DNA of 64,000 bases from an uncultured Porphyromonadaceae bacterium. GTDB taxonomy: Bacteria > Bacteroidota > Bacteroidia > Bacteroidales > Muribaculaceae. Below are positions 27,762 through 36,924 of this stretch, piece by piece. The notes beneath the pieces are model-generated. The model was not told where the DNA came from and did not search any database. It was given only the letters and a program-made list of their open reading frames with translations. Position 1 is the first letter of the stretch. Each line of letters starts with the position of its first letter. The stretch spans positions 1 through 64,000 of the forward strand of contig CANSRU010000010.1 of assembly GCA_947649495.1 (NCBI GenBank), written 5' to 3'. The translations under genes and the position numbers were made by a program.

Positions 27762-29401
27762 ATCCCAATTTCAAACGCACGGGAGTATGGATACCCGTGA
27801 TTGTGGCCGCTACATTTTGTATAGGTTTGTTTATAGGTGCCCGCTTTTTCGGGCATAAATCCCCATCTGGTGCGATATACAACAAAATCGACGCTATAAT
27901 GGACCTTATAACAGAGGAATATGTTGATGAAGTAGACACCGACAGTCTTCTCGAAGTATCCATCCCCGACATTCTCGCCAAGTTAGACCCCCATTCAAGC
28001 TACATATCAGCCCAGGACATACAGGGCGCAAACGACGAACTTGATGGCTCGTTCAGTGGCATAGGCATCTCATTCAACATGCTCACCGATACCATAACGG
28101 TGCTTGAAGTAATTTCAGGCGGCCCGTCGGAAAAGGTGGGGATAATGCCCGGCGACCGCATAATTGCAATCAATGACTCCACCGTGGCAGGACAGCGTTG
28201 GAGCACCGAACGAGTGATGCGTACACTCCGTGGCCCACGGGACTCGAAAGTAAAACTCGGAGTGAGCCGTGCCACTGCGCCGGAGCTGCTGACATTTGAG
28301 GTGAAACGCGGCGATATACCTGTTACATCCATCGATGCAGCATATATGGTAGATGAAAACACCGGCTACATAAAGGTTAATAAGTTCGGACGTTCAACAC
28401 ACGCTGAATTCCTGACATCGCTTGTCAAACTACGCGACAGCGGAGCTGAAAAGTTCATAATAGACCTTCGCGGAAATGGTGGCGGATTCATGGAGATGGC
28501 GATACTGATGGCCAATGAATTCCTTCCAGCCGGAAGCCCCATTGTATCGACCCACGGACGCATCCCGTCATCTGAAAGCATAACCATGGCCGACGGGACC
28601 GGCGCTTTCCAGCAGTCGGAAGTAATAGTTCTGATGGATGAATACTCGGCAAGTGCCAGCGAAATTCTTGCCGGAGCCATACAGGACAATGACCGCGGAC
28701 TTATAATAGGACGCCGTTCTTTTGGCAAAGGATTGGTACAACGTCAGATAGAGCTTCCCGACAGCAGTGCCCTGCGCCTCACAACCGCACGTTACCACAC
28801 CCCTTCCGGACGTTGCATCCAGAAAACATACACACGAGGCAATCTCGACAGCTACAGCCTTGAGATAATAGACCGCTACAACCATGGCGAAGGTTTCAAT
28901 GCCGACAGCGTGCGGCTTGACACCACCCAGACATTCCACACATTGCATGGCCGCATGGTGTATGGCGGAGGCGGAATAATGCCAGATGTCTATGTGCCTA
29001 ACGATACAGCAGGAATATCTTCCTATTATATAAATGTGCTCAACGCCGGGCTTCTTCAGAAATTCGCATTCAAATTCGCTGACAGCCGACGCTCATACCT
29101 GAAGCAGGCCAAGGATGTGACATCGTTAATGAAACTCCTGCCCAACGACGATGTGCTGATTCAGGATTTCGCTACATTCGCCCATCAGACCGGAGGCATA
29201 CCGCCACGGTGGTACTACATAAACATTTCACGCGATCTGATTGTTAATCAACTGAAAGCTCTTATAGCCCGCGATGCACTCGGTGTGTCAGGTTACTATG
29301 AGGTAATCAATCAGACCGATCCATCTTATCAAAGGGCTATAAAAGAACTAAAGACCGGCAATGCGGAATTTCCGGTGTCGGTCGGCATTTCAAAACATTG
29401 A
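27758..29401 (+). CDS. S41 family C-terminal processing peptidase (CtpA-like)
   Basis: The 547-residue protein has an N-terminal membrane anchor (about 9-28), a PDZ domain (about 95-170) and the S41 protease domain. The Ser/Lys dyad is predicted as Ser299 in YSASASEILAG and Lys324 in RRSFGKGLVQ. It is likely a periplasm-facing protease that cleaves C-termini of envelope proteins. The ATGA overlap with the deaminase gene indicates coupled translation. A 5-FCL gene follows after 13 bp. Confidence 0.94.
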   Translation: MNPNFKRTGVWIPVIVAATFCIGLFIGARFFGHKSPSGAIYNKIDAIMDLITEEYVDEVDTDSLLEVSIPDILAKLDPHSSYISAQDIQGANDELDGSFSGIGISFNMLTDTITVLEVISGGPSEKVGIMPGDRIIAINDSTVAGQRWSTERVMRTLRGPRDSKVKLGVSRATAPELLTFEVKRGDIPVTSIDAAYMVDENTGYIKVNKFGRSTHAEFLTSLVKLRDSGAEKFIIDLRGNGGGFMEMAILMANEFLPAGSPIVSTHGRIPSSESITMADGTGAFQQSEVIVLMDEYSASASEILAGAIQDNDRGLIIGRRSFGKGLVQRQIELPDSSALRLTTARYHTPSGRCIQKTYTRGNLDSYSLEIIDRYNHGEGFNADSVRLDTTQTFHTLHGRMVYGGGGIMPDVYVPNDTAGISSYYINVLNAGLLQKFAFKFADSRRSYLKQAKDVTSLMKLLPNDDVLIQDFATFAHQTGGIPPRWYYINISRDLIVNQLKALIARDALGVSGYYEVINQTDPSYQRAIKELKTGNAEFPVSVGISKH

Positions 29402-29414
29402 CAGTTGACCAATT

Positions 29415-29969
29415 ATGAAGAAAGATGAAATACGCCGTCGTGTAAAAGCCCGCAAAAGTCTACTTACTGAGCAGGAAAGGGACATTGCCGCCCGGATGGT
29501 ATTTGAGAAGCTCGAATCGCTTGCTGCATTTGCCATGAGCGACAGCATTTTAATGTATCATTCACTTCCCGATGAACTGTCTACGCACAGATTCATCGAT
29601 AAATGGCACGACAGGAAACGTTTTTTTCTTCCGAGAGTCAACGGCATGCATCTCGAGATATTACCTTACGACCGCTCACGCATGCACATAGGCGCTTTCC
29701 ACATAGAGGAGCCGACAGGCAACGACACCACACATGTTGACGAAATGGAGATGATTGTTGTCCCGGCCGTGGCATACGATGCCAACGGCAACCGTGTAGG
29801 CCGTGGCAAGGGATATTACGACCGTCTTTTAGCGGAATCCCGAGCTATAAAAATCGGTGTTGCATACGACTTCCAGATGGTTGATGAGATTGAGACCGAC
29901 GATTTCGATGTTCCGGTTGACATTGTAATAACAGAGACCCACACCTACACCCGCCGCCGTCCACACTGA
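29415..29969 (+). CDS. 5-formyltetrahydrofolate cyclo-ligase
   Basis: The 184-residue cytoplasmic enzyme converts 5-formyl-THF to 5,10-methenyl-THF with ATP. It has the family signature GRGKGYYDRLL, the N-terminal KARKSLL basic motif and VVPAVAYDANGNRVG. Length is normal. It is the last gene of the deaminase-protease-cyclo-ligase operon. Confidence 0.93.
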   Translation: MKKDEIRRRVKARKSLLTEQERDIAARMVFEKLESLAAFAMSDSILMYHSLPDELSTHRFIDKWHDRKRFFLPRVNGMHLEILPYDRSRMHIGAFHIEEPTGNDTTHVDEMEMIVVPAVAYDANGNRVGRGKGYYDRLLAESRAIKIGVAYDFQMVDEIETDDFDVPVDIVITETHTYTRRRPH

Positions 29970-30008
29970 CATGTGACCGGGACATAAATACATCGGGATT
30001 TCCACAGA

Positions 30009-30039
30009 TTGTCTGTGGGGAAAATAAATTGTAACTTTG
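30009..30039 (+). promoter_or_regulatory. promoter of the first ABC-F gene, overlapping a hairpin
   Basis: TTGT (30009-30012), 19 bp, TAACTTTG (30032-30039). A perfect 7-bp inverted repeat with a 3-nt loop (CCACAGA/TCTGTGG, 30002-30018) covers the -33 element and could be an operator. Confidence 0.65.
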
Positions 30040-30061
30040 CAGTCTATTATACAGACTCGAA

Positions 30062-32020
30062 ATGGTATCTATTCAGAATCTAAGCGTGGAGTTCAGTGCA
30101 AAATCGCTGTTCGACAACATAAATTATGTAATAAACCGCAAAGACAAGATAGCGCTCGTAGGCAAAAACGGGGCCGGAAAGTCGACTATGCTTAAAATAA
30201 TAGCAGGCCTCCAGCAACCGACTTCAGGAAAAGTGGCTGTGCCGCAAGGTCTGACCATAGGCTACCTCCCCCAGCAGATGGAGATAAACGATTCGCTTAC
30301 CGTTGTGGAAGAGGTGCGCAAAGCTTTCTCGCATGTTGACGACATGCACTCCACCTACGACCGTCTCACCGCTGAGCTTGCACAGCGCACCGACTACGAT
30401 TCGCCCGAATATGGACAGCTGATTGAACAAGTTACCAACATGGCCGACCGTCTCGCCATGGAAAGCAGTGAAAACCATGAAGCTGAGATGGAAAGGACTC
30501 TTATGGGTCTTGGATTCCTGCGCACTGATTTCAACCGCAACACATCGGAATTCAGCGGTGGATGGCGCATGCGTATCGAACTTGCCAAACTACTGCTCAC
30601 CCACCCTGATGTGCTTCTGCTTGACGAACCGACCAACCACCTCGACATTGAGTCCATACAATGGCTGGAACAATTTCTGACAACCAAGGCCAACGCAGTA
30701 GTGCTCGTGAGCCACGACCGTGCATTCATTGACAATGTGACAAACCGCACAATAGAGATATCACTTGGAAAAATATACGACTATGCCGTAAACTATTCCA
30801 AATACGTCATTCTGCATCAGGAACGTATCGAGCAGCAGCTGCGAGCCTATCAGAACCAGCAGAAACAGATTCAGGACACCGAAGAGTTCATTGAACGTTT
30901 CCGCTATAAAGCCACAAAAAGCGTACAGGTTCAGAGCCGGATAAAACAGCTTGAAAAAATAGAGCGCATAGAGGTGGACGAGGTAGACACATCGCACCTC
31001 AACCTCAAGTTTCCCCCGGCACCGCGATCGGGCGACTATCCAATTATAGCCGATAATGTCGGTAAAGCCTACGGTAGCCATCAAGTTTTTGATAACGCCA
31101 CATTTACCATAAAGCGAGGCGAAAAAGTGGCATTTGTAGGTAAAAACGGAGAGGGAAAATCAACCCTTGTAAAATGTATAATGGGCGAAATACCTTATAC
31201 CGGCACACTGAAAATAGGCCACAATGTCAAAATAGGATATTTTGCACAGAATCAAGCCCAATTGCTGGACAAGGATGTGACAGTGTTCGACACCATAGAC
31301 CGAGTGGCAGTGGGCGATATACGCACAAAGATACGCGACATACTCGGAGCATTCATGTTTGGAGGAGAGGCTTCGGATAAAAAGGTAAAAGTGCTGTCGG
31401 GAGGCGAAAAAACACGTCTGGCCATGATACGCCTGCTTCTCGAACCGGTAAATCTGCTTATACTTGACGAACCAACCAACCATCTGGACATGCGCACTAA
31501 AGATGTGTTGAAACAAGCCATCAAGGACTTCAACGGCACAGTGATTGTGGTGAGCCACGACCGTGAATTTCTCGACGGACTTGTGGAGAAAGTCTATGAA
31601 TTTGGCAATGGAAAGGTGCGTGAATGCCTCGGTGGCATCTATGAATTTCTCGAAAAGAAGAAACTCGCCTCATTGTCAGAACTTGAAATCAGCCGGCCGA
31701 CACCAACTGAAACAAAAAAAGAATCAAACTCCGACCAATCCAACTCAACCCACCCCACAGCCGGTAAAACACAACGCCAACTTTCTTACGCCGAACAAAA
31801 AGAGCAGGAAAAACTTCTTCGCCGTGCCCGAAAGAAAGTGGAGGATGCTGAAATTGAGATAGCACGCATTGAAAACGACTTGGCCCAGATAGAGCAGACC
31901 ATGGCTTCAGGCGAATATTCGCAGGAGCTGTCTGAACGCCACGCAACCTTGCAGAAAAGCCTCGACAATGCTATGAGCCTATGGGAACTGGCCACCATGG
32001 AACTTGAGTCTTTAGAATAG
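30062..32020 (+). CDS. ABC-F family ATPase (Uup-like)
   Basis: At 652 residues this protein has two ABC domains and no membrane segments. The first has Walker A GKNGAGKST and signature SGGWRMR; the second has GKNGEGKST and LSGGEKTR. An inter-domain linker of about 80 residues carries many Gln, Arg and Lys. A C-terminal coiled-coil extension (about 555-652) matches the Uup-type ABC-F architecture. ABC-F proteins act on ribosomes or nucleic acids; whether this one gives antibiotic protection cannot be told. Confidence 0.9.
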   Translation: MVSIQNLSVEFSAKSLFDNINYVINRKDKIALVGKNGAGKSTMLKIIAGLQQPTSGKVAVPQGLTIGYLPQQMEINDSLTVVEEVRKAFSHVDDMHSTYDRLTAELAQRTDYDSPEYGQLIEQVTNMADRLAMESSENHEAEMERTLMGLGFLRTDFNRNTSEFSGGWRMRIELAKLLLTHPDVLLLDEPTNHLDIESIQWLEQFLTTKANAVVLVSHDRAFIDNVTNRTIEISLGKIYDYAVNYSKYVILHQERIEQQLRAYQNQQKQIQDTEEFIERFRYKATKSVQVQSRIKQLEKIERIEVDEVDTSHLNLKFPPAPRSGDYPIIADNVGKAYGSHQVFDNATFTIKRGEKVAFVGKNGEGKSTLVKCIMGEIPYTGTLKIGHNVKIGYFAQNQAQLLDKDVTVFDTIDRVAVGDIRTKIRDILGAFMFGGEASDKKVKVLSGGEKTRLAMIRLLLEPVNLLILDEPTNHLDMRTKDVLKQAIKDFNGTVIVVSHDREFLDGLVEKVYEFGNGKVRECLGGIYEFLEKKKLASLSELEISRPTPTETKKESNSDQSNSTHPTAGKTQRQLSYAEQKEQEKLLRRARKKVEDAEIEIARIENDLAQIEQTMASGEYSQELSERHATLQKSLDNAMSLWELATMELESLE

Positions 32021-32044
32021 CGCAGCTATATCCATAAAATAACC

Positions 32045-32092
32045 GACGGTAACAAAGCCCGACAAAATCAACGTCGGCACCTTGTTACCGTC
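32045..32092. terminator. hairpin terminator between convergent genes
   Basis: An 11-bp perfect outer stem (GACGGTAACAA at 32045-32055, complement at 32082-32092) encloses a second 5-bp stem (32059-32063/32073-32077). It lies between the ABC-F gene and the convergent SH3 gene. Confidence 0.7.
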
Positions 32093-32111
32093 AATTTATA
32101 CCAGTCAGTGT

Positions 32112-32717
32112 TCAATCAAATTCAGAGAACTCAGCTCCATTAAAATATAACGTGCTATTGAACTCATCATATCCCACCGGGATAGGCTTATCAAGCGGTT
32201 CTCCCATTTCCTCCATTATCTCTTTCAGAGGCCTGTCCGTATCAATATATATGCCAGAGCTGTATTTTGCCACAACTTTGCCATCTTTTATCTCGGCTAT
32301 ATAGGTATAAGATTCCGCTGGAAGGTTCACACGCATCCATTCCATGTGTATGGCAGCATGTGTGCCATCTATCTTATCTATCCGTATTGTTCCCTGATGG
32401 CGTATTTTGTCCCATGGTCCCGTCGATGTAATATCCTTTCCGAACATCTCGGCCGGAATCTCTGCATCGCAGGTTGAAGCTACGCTTTGGGACACATACG
32501 CCACCTTACCGTTGAAATCGATTTTATACCATCCATCAATTTCATCAAGGCATGGCATCAAGTCAGATTCCGTAAGAGTTCCGACCTTTGTCGCAGTGGT
32601 GGTGGGCAAACTGCGCACATTCACCTTACCCTTCATTGAAGATACATAAGAAGTCTGCGCATTGCTTCCGACAAATACGAAAAACATACTGAGCGCAAGA
32701 AAAATCACCTTTCTCAT
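32112..32717 (-). CDS. secreted bacterial SH3 domain protein
   Basis: The 201-residue protein has a signal peptide (cleavage near SNAQ). A bacterial SH3 domain follows at about 23-80: VSSMKGKVNVRSLPTTTA, then DGWYKIDFNGKVAYVS. The C-terminal half (from about residue 90) is a second, unrecognised region rich in aromatic residues. SH3b domains usually bind peptidoglycan or protein ligands in the envelope. It has its own promoter. Confidence 0.8.
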   Translation of the reverse strand: MRKVIFLALSMFFVFVGSNAQTSYVSSMKGKVNVRSLPTTTATKVGTLTESDLMPCLDEIDGWYKIDFNGKVAYVSQSVASTCDAEIPAEMFGKDITSTGPWDKIRHQGTIRIDKIDGTHAAIHMEWMRVNLPAESYTYIAEIKDGKVVAKYSSGIYIDTDRPLKEIMEEMGEPLDKPIPVGYDEFNSTLYFNGAEFSEFD

Positions 32718-32775
32718 AGTGTGTCAATGTTTAGTTTATTATAAATATTTGAGTTTACAACTTTGATATTCAACA

Positions 32776-32806
32776 CAAATATACTAAATAATCCACTATA
32801 GGCAAA
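32776..32806 (-). promoter_or_regulatory. promoter of the SH3 protein gene
   Basis: Minus strand: TTTG (32803-32806), 19 bp, TATATTTG (32776-32783). Exact consensus; the leader before the ATG at 32717 is about 50 nt. Confidence 0.7.
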
Positions 32807-32844
32807 CAAGCCCCGGCATGCCTGACTATACTTTGAGATGGTGA

Positions 32845-33909
32845 TTACCTGAAGTTCTCGATATAGAACGCTGCAATCTCATCGAATGGTATTATATCTA
32901 TCCGGTCGTACAAATCGGTATGGGATGCTCCCTTTATAGTAAGCAACTGTTTATTATCGCCACGTAACATAGCGAAAGTATCCTTGCCGAAATAATAAGA
33001 GTGAGCCTTGTCTCCGTGCACTATCATCACCGCACGTTCGAGTTCGGAAGCATATTCAAAGAACTTGAAATTAAGGAACGGCATATTTGACGTCACGTTC
33101 CATCCGCCATTGGAATTCAGCGAACGCGCATGATACCCACGCGATGTCTTGTAATAGGCATGGTAGTCTTTTACAAATTGAGGCGCATCGTCAGGAATAG
33201 TATCGGCCACACCTCCCCCGAGCTTATAATAACCGTTGCGATAATCCTCCGTGCGTTGCGCCGACATCGCCGCACGCTTTGCATTTCTATTTTGGGACGA
33301 ATTCTCAGCATCAAAATAACCGTTGGCATTCACCCGAGTCATGTCGTACATTGTCGATGCCACCGTGGCTTTAATTCTCATATCGTTGATGGCAGCCTGT
33401 ATGGCGATACCGCCCCATCCACAGATGCCGAGAATCCCGATACTATCCGATGCCACATCCTCCCGACAAGAAAGATAGTCAACAGCAGCACTGAAGTCTT
33501 CGGTATTTATGTCGGGGGAAGCTACAAAACGTGGGGATCCACCACTCTCTCCGGTGTATGACGGGTCAAACGCAATAGTGAGGAATCCGCGCTCAGCAAG
33601 CTGCTGGGCATAGAGACCAGACGATTGCTCCTTGACAGCTCCAAACGGGCCACAGACAGCAATTGCAGGCAATCGTCCCGATCTATTTTTAGGTTTATAT
33701 AAATCTGCGGCAAGAGTAATGCCATAACGGTTTACGAAAAGAATTTTCGAGTGCTCTACCTTATCACTTTCAGGAAATACCTTATCCCATTCATCGGTCA
33801 GTGTGAGTTGTTCCATTTCCATATCATTAATTTTAGTCTGATTTTGCGCATCAATCCGTGTGGCCATCACTATCATTGCCGACACGCACAATATTCCACC
33901 CAGATTCAT
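32845..33909 (-). CDS. alpha/beta hydrolase with cysteine nucleophile (dienelactone hydrolase/YcjY-like)
   Basis: This 354-residue protein has an N-terminal signal-like segment (ends near DAQNQ) and an alpha/beta-hydrolase domain. The nucleophile elbow reads GICGWGG, placing Cys163 where serine is usual, as in dienelactone hydrolases and YcjY-like proteins. FDPSYTGESGG and a C-terminal GASHTD (His330) complete the site. Substrate unknown. It overlaps the acetyltransferase gene upstream by 1 bp, so the two are co-translated. Confidence 0.82.
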   Translation of the reverse strand: MNLGGILCVSAMIVMATRIDAQNQTKINDMEMEQLTLTDEWDKVFPESDKVEHSKILFVNRYGITLAADLYKPKNRSGRLPAIAVCGPFGAVKEQSSGLYAQQLAERGFLTIAFDPSYTGESGGSPRFVASPDINTEDFSAAVDYLSCREDVASDSIGILGICGWGGIAIQAAINDMRIKATVASTMYDMTRVNANGYFDAENSSQNRNAKRAAMSAQRTEDYRNGYYKLGGGVADTIPDDAPQFVKDYHAYYKTSRGYHARSLNSNGGWNVTSNMPFLNFKFFEYASELERAVMIVHGDKAHSYYFGKDTFAMLRGDNKQLLTIKGASHTDLYDRIDIIPFDEIAAFYIENFR

Positions 33910-34478
33910 TATTGTGTTATTATTTTTATAAACTTAGCGGGGACTCCGCCTACCATAGTGTTTGGCTCCACATCTTTTGTAACCACAGCCCCTGCAGCCA
34001 CAATAGCGTTATCGCCTATCGTCACGCCCCCGAGCACCGTCACATTCGCTCCAATCCATACATTTTTACCAATATATATAGGCGCCGGTATGACATCGGC
34101 TCTATGAGCAGGACGAAGATCGTGATTCAATTTAGCCAACACACAATTATGACCAATCAAAGAGCCATCGCCAATATATACACCTCCATGGTCCTGAAAT
34201 TTACATCCGGAATTGACGTACACATTCTTACCGAAATGTATGTTTTTCCCAAAATCGGCCTGAAAAGGAGCCATCACCTTTACAGTTGAATGCACATCGG
34301 CACCAGTAAGCCTCCTCAATAATGCGGTTGCCACCTCCGCATCGTGCACGGAATTGTTATACTCCATTGTTATACGCTGAGCCTCATCGTAAGCCCGGTG
34401 CATGAACTGATGAGCGGGAGACCCGGCCGGAATAGGCTCTCGTCGCTCTACAAGTTGTAGATATTCCTCAAGTTCCAT
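33909..34478 (-). CDS. sugar O-acetyltransferase (LacA/Maa/NodL family)
   Basis: The 189-residue left-handed beta-helix acetyltransferase has an N-terminal helical Mac domain ([15 protein letters not shown] to about 60), then hexapeptide repeats such as [13 protein letters not shown] and [16 protein letters not shown]. The catalytic histidine is His119 in LNHDLRP. Members move acetyl from acetyl-CoA to sugars such as maltose or galactosides. The sugar here is unknown. It forms a two-gene operon with the hydrolase. Confidence 0.88.
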   Translation of the reverse strand: MELEEYLQLVERREPIPAGSPAHQFMHRAYDEAQRITMEYNNSVHDAEVATALLRRLTGADVHSTVKVMAPFQADFGKNIHFGKNVYVNSGCKFQDHGGVYIGDGSLIGHNCVLAKLNHDLRPAHRADVIPAPIYIGKNVWIGANVTVLGGVTIGDNAIVAAGAVVTKDVEPNTMVGGVPAKFIKIITQ

Positions 34479-34507
34479 AGTAATATAAACTGGTCTGATT
34501 ACGATGG

Positions 34508-34515
34508 CAAAGGTA
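34508..34515 (-). promoter_or_regulatory. -7 element of the acetyltransferase-hydrolase operon
   Basis: TACCTTTG on the minus strand, 30 bp before the ATG at 34478. No clear -33 element. Confidence 0.5.
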
Positions 34516-34585
34516 CATCTACATCACAACATGGATTAAACCCCAATGCGGGAAATAATTACCATTTTCACCTGAGTGCTTCCAT

Positions 34586-34807
34586 CTATTTTTGTATGGA
34601 ACGGGTCCGTGTGTTAGGTGAGACCGATGCGGTATTCACTGCTATAGCAGCATACAATGCGGCCTTTGCATTCGCTTTTATTGCGATAATTGATTGTCTT
34701 TGTTCGGTTGTGGCCGCAACTATCAGCGCCATTTCCGCCTTAAGAATTGCATTGCAAATCCCATAGTTACCGTAACAAGCATTACCTACAACAAATCTCC
34801 AATTCAT
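34586..34807 (-). CDS. small alanine-rich protein of unknown function
   Basis: This 73-residue ORF begins MNWRFVVGNACYGNYG and continues with an Ala/Ile-rich, probably helical part and a basic polar tail. I recognise no family. It follows a 35-residue ORF on the same strand after 23 bp and lies in a stretch of small ORFs with different composition from the flanking genes. A 6-bp inverted repeat (34580-34585/34596-34601) surrounds its stop codon. It may be a real small gene or a remnant. Confidence 0.4.
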   Translation of the reverse strand: MNWRFVVGNACYGNYGICNAILKAEMALIVAATTEQRQSIIAIKANAKAALYAAIAVNTASVSPNTRTRSIQK

Positions 34808-34830
34808 AATAAGGGAAATCAGAAACAGAA

Positions 34831-34938
34831 TTAGAGCTTGGGAGCGGAGTCGGATATAATTGGCTCTAATTCTACAAGCTTTTTTTTGACATCTTCAAGG
34901 CATTCAGAATATATACCGAATTGTAAATTATCTGCCAT
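34831..34938 (-). CDS. 35-residue peptide ORF
   Basis: ATG at 34938, TAA at 34831. The sequence begins MADNLQFGIYSECLEDV and ends IISDSAPKL; it is acidic and amphipathic with one cysteine. The A-rich leader before the ATG is typical for this genome. No family is recognised. It may form a pair with the 73-residue ORF that starts 23 bp downstream. Confidence 0.35.
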   Translation of the reverse strand: MADNLQFGIYSECLEDVKKKLVELEPIISDSAPKL

Positions 34939-34998
34939 TGCTATTTTTTAATGTTTTATAGTATGTTTTTATAATCCGTTACTCTCGAAGTTTTTTCG

Positions 34999-35006
34999 TA
35001 TCTTTG
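34999..35006 (+). promoter_or_regulatory. -7 element of the small membrane protein gene
   Basis: TATCTTTG, exact TAnnTTTG, lies 13 bp before the ATG at 35020, implying a very short leader. No good -33 element is seen. Confidence 0.45.
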
Positions 35007-35019
35007 GCAAATAAATCAG

Positions 35020-35205
35020 ATGGTTATGAATTTCAATTTCGGAGGCTTCTTATTTTTCAATGCACTTTGTGATTTGTTTGATAAAGTCGCAGAGACGCCT
35101 TCTGCGCCCTCCAACCAACCGATGCCGACTAAAATCGTGGTGGCGGCGATTGCTTTTGTAGTGTGTACTATTGCCACGCTAATAATAATTGCTTGCACCA
35201 TTTGA
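35020..35205 (+). CDS. small single-pass membrane protein
   Basis: An ORF of 61 residues (59 if the second ATG at 35026 is used) with an aromatic N-terminus (NFNFGGFLFFNALCDLF), a proline-rich middle and a C-terminal hydrophobic helix of about 22 residues. The layout resembles tail-anchored peptides or small holin/toxin-like proteins; no family is recognised. It is transcribed divergently from the 35-residue ORF, with 81 bp between them, and has a consensus -7 element. Confidence 0.45.
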   Translation: MVMNFNFGGFLFFNALCDLFDKVAETPSAPSNQPMPTKIVVAAIAFVVCTIATLIIIACTI

Positions 35206-35259
35206 TGAAGGATTGCTATTTGTCCTTAGAGCGATTTTAACACCTACGCCCATCCATCG

Positions 35260-35676
35260 CTATGCGTTGCGCCTTATCGTCAGTTTTCGGTAAAGTTTCT
35301 CCGAGTCTATCGCCTTAGAAATATTGCGTTTGCGCATTCTCTCCGGTTCCTGATAGTCATAGTCATAATACCCTTTGTCTATCAGCATAAGTGTTATGAA
35401 GTCCGCGCTATCGATACACCAATAGCGTAGCCACGACCAGAATCCGTAATTACCGTAAAGAGCCTTTATCTTCTCGTTGTCGGACGATGCTTGGAACGCG
35501 CTGCCGACTTGCTGTCCTCCTCCTTTTTCGGCGAAGCGTCCTCGTCCAACATACTTTCCGCTGATGCATTTCTCTCTTGCATCTGACTGACGGCGTTGCC
35601 AACCTGCATCGTAGAGAGTACGAGTGCTCGTTTTGAGCTTCCCAAGTTGGCCAAATAAAATTTGTCTTACGACAAC
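35260..35676 (-). pseudogene. open frame of 138 codons without a start codon; probable decayed gene
   Basis: The frame is open from 35676 to TAG at 35260-35262 but has no ATG, GTG or TTG until near its end. Its C-terminal half looks protein-like (for example ALYGNYGFWSWLRYWC and YYDYDYQEPERMRKR). In another frame of the same strand, 35654-35466 reads from a TTG and also looks protein-like (QVGNAVSQMQERNAS, then an acidic/basic linker). Joining the two frames near 35480-35500 would give a protein of about 125 residues, so a frameshift is likely. No family is recognised. Confidence 0.35.
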
Positions 35677-35783
35677 TTATGCAACAACTTTGAAGTTCAT
35701 ACCTGATCAAACAGAGCGCTATTTCGCTCCACCCAACAGCTTAATTAGACAGCGCAACCTATTTACAGCATCATCAACGTTAA

Positions 35784-36029
35784 TCAGACTGATTGCTTGC
35801 GGCACGGTACAGAGGTGGCAAGCGACATCATGCCCCGCTCAGTATCTCGCTTCACATAGTAGCGGATAATGGAATATAACATGGCCTGAAAGGGGGTGAG
35901 CATCTCATCAGGGTCAGAACCAAGAAGCAATTCCGAAGCCAGAGCATCGGCTATGGCCTTACGTTCAGATTCGGGAAGAGATTTAATGGTATTCACAACA
36001 TGCGGAGTGATGATCATTGCCGATTCCAT
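35784..36029 (-). CDS. small helical protein of an accessory region
   Basis: An ORF of 81 residues from ATG at 36029 (alternative M5). The N-terminal part is coherent and helical: VVNTIKSLPESERKAIADAL, then LTPFQAMLYSIIRYYV. The last ~15 residues (after DTER) look unlike a normal end and may reflect a 3' truncation or frameshift. I recall similar short proteins in Bacteroidales accessory regions but cannot name the family. It faces the decayed frame at 35260-35676 on the same strand. Confidence 0.5.
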   Translation of the reverse strand: MESAMIITPHVVNTIKSLPESERKAIADALASELLLGSDPDEMLTPFQAMLYSIIRYYVKRDTERGMMSLATSVPCRKQSV

Positions 36030-36924
36030 AATAATAAATTTGAGGTGGTAGAGAAAATGAATTTTTGTTATATCGCAAAGTTAAGTGTAGGATAGTGCTT
36101 GTATAGACGCACCGCAATGTTAATTACTGTAAATTATGCCTACCAATTTACCGTTATCGGGAATCGCGCAGAAAGTATCACAACACTACACAACTCGAAA
36201 TAAGCAAATCTCAGGCGCCAAACACCTGCATACACCAAAATATAATATGACAAAATTTATAACAATAAAGTTATTAACATTAATATTGTACATAATCCGC
36301 TTAATAATGTTAATCACTGCTAAATAAGCTATTAGGAGAGTAATAAACCATTAAAAAAGTTTATTGCCTAAAACCAAATCCAAAACAATAATTGTTATAA
36401 AAACGAATACCTACTAATTATCAGGCACTTAGAGAAGTGCTCGGCAATAAAACAAGATTGATGCATTCGTAAATTCAATATCGTAAACACCAATATGCAA
36501 TTTGGATTTAACCACAGATTTACAAACGCAACGAGTTTTCAAAAGAAAAAATATTAACGTGTAGTTAATTGTTATTTTACAATCGAGAATACACATCTAC
36601 CCATATCTAAATTGCAAACTACGCATACCCAAAGTGTTTACATATCACGAATTATGCCGCAAAACAAACATTAACATATAGCTAAATACGCTATAAACCA
36701 CATACATTACACTAATTATCCATACCATTACTTTAATATTTTACCACATACCCACACCTCCACTTCCAATATCCACACACGCAATACAACAGACGTGTAA
36801 TAATCAGCAATTTACGGTGATTATCTGTATTTTATATTTAATTAAAATCTCACTATTTGCAAATCCAAAATAACAAACGCAAACAATGGATTCTCAAACG
36901 GAATTACTAATTTCATTTCGCAAA
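36030..36924. other. very AT-rich stretch of about 900 bp without a convincing gene
   Basis: The base composition is markedly AT-rich relative to both sides. The only ORF of note (63 codons, plus strand from 36136) has low-complexity composition and no promoter, so it is not called. ATTAAC/GTTAAT words recur (around 36119, 36275, 36310, 36553 and 36671). Two copies, at about 36553 and 36671, share a longer pattern ATTAAC..(G/A)TAG.TAA. A few DnaA-box-like words (such as TTATCCATA near 36718) occur but do not form a clear cluster. Confidence 0.5.

Noticed and set aside
35016-35201. Minus-strand 61-codon ORF opposite the small membrane protein
   Set aside because: It is the mirror of the plus-strand ORF, which has a consensus -7 element and a plausible membrane helix.
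36136-36327. 63-codon ORF in the AT-rich stretch
   Set aside because: Low-complexity, no promoter and no recognisable fold; composition matches the surrounding non-coding DNA.
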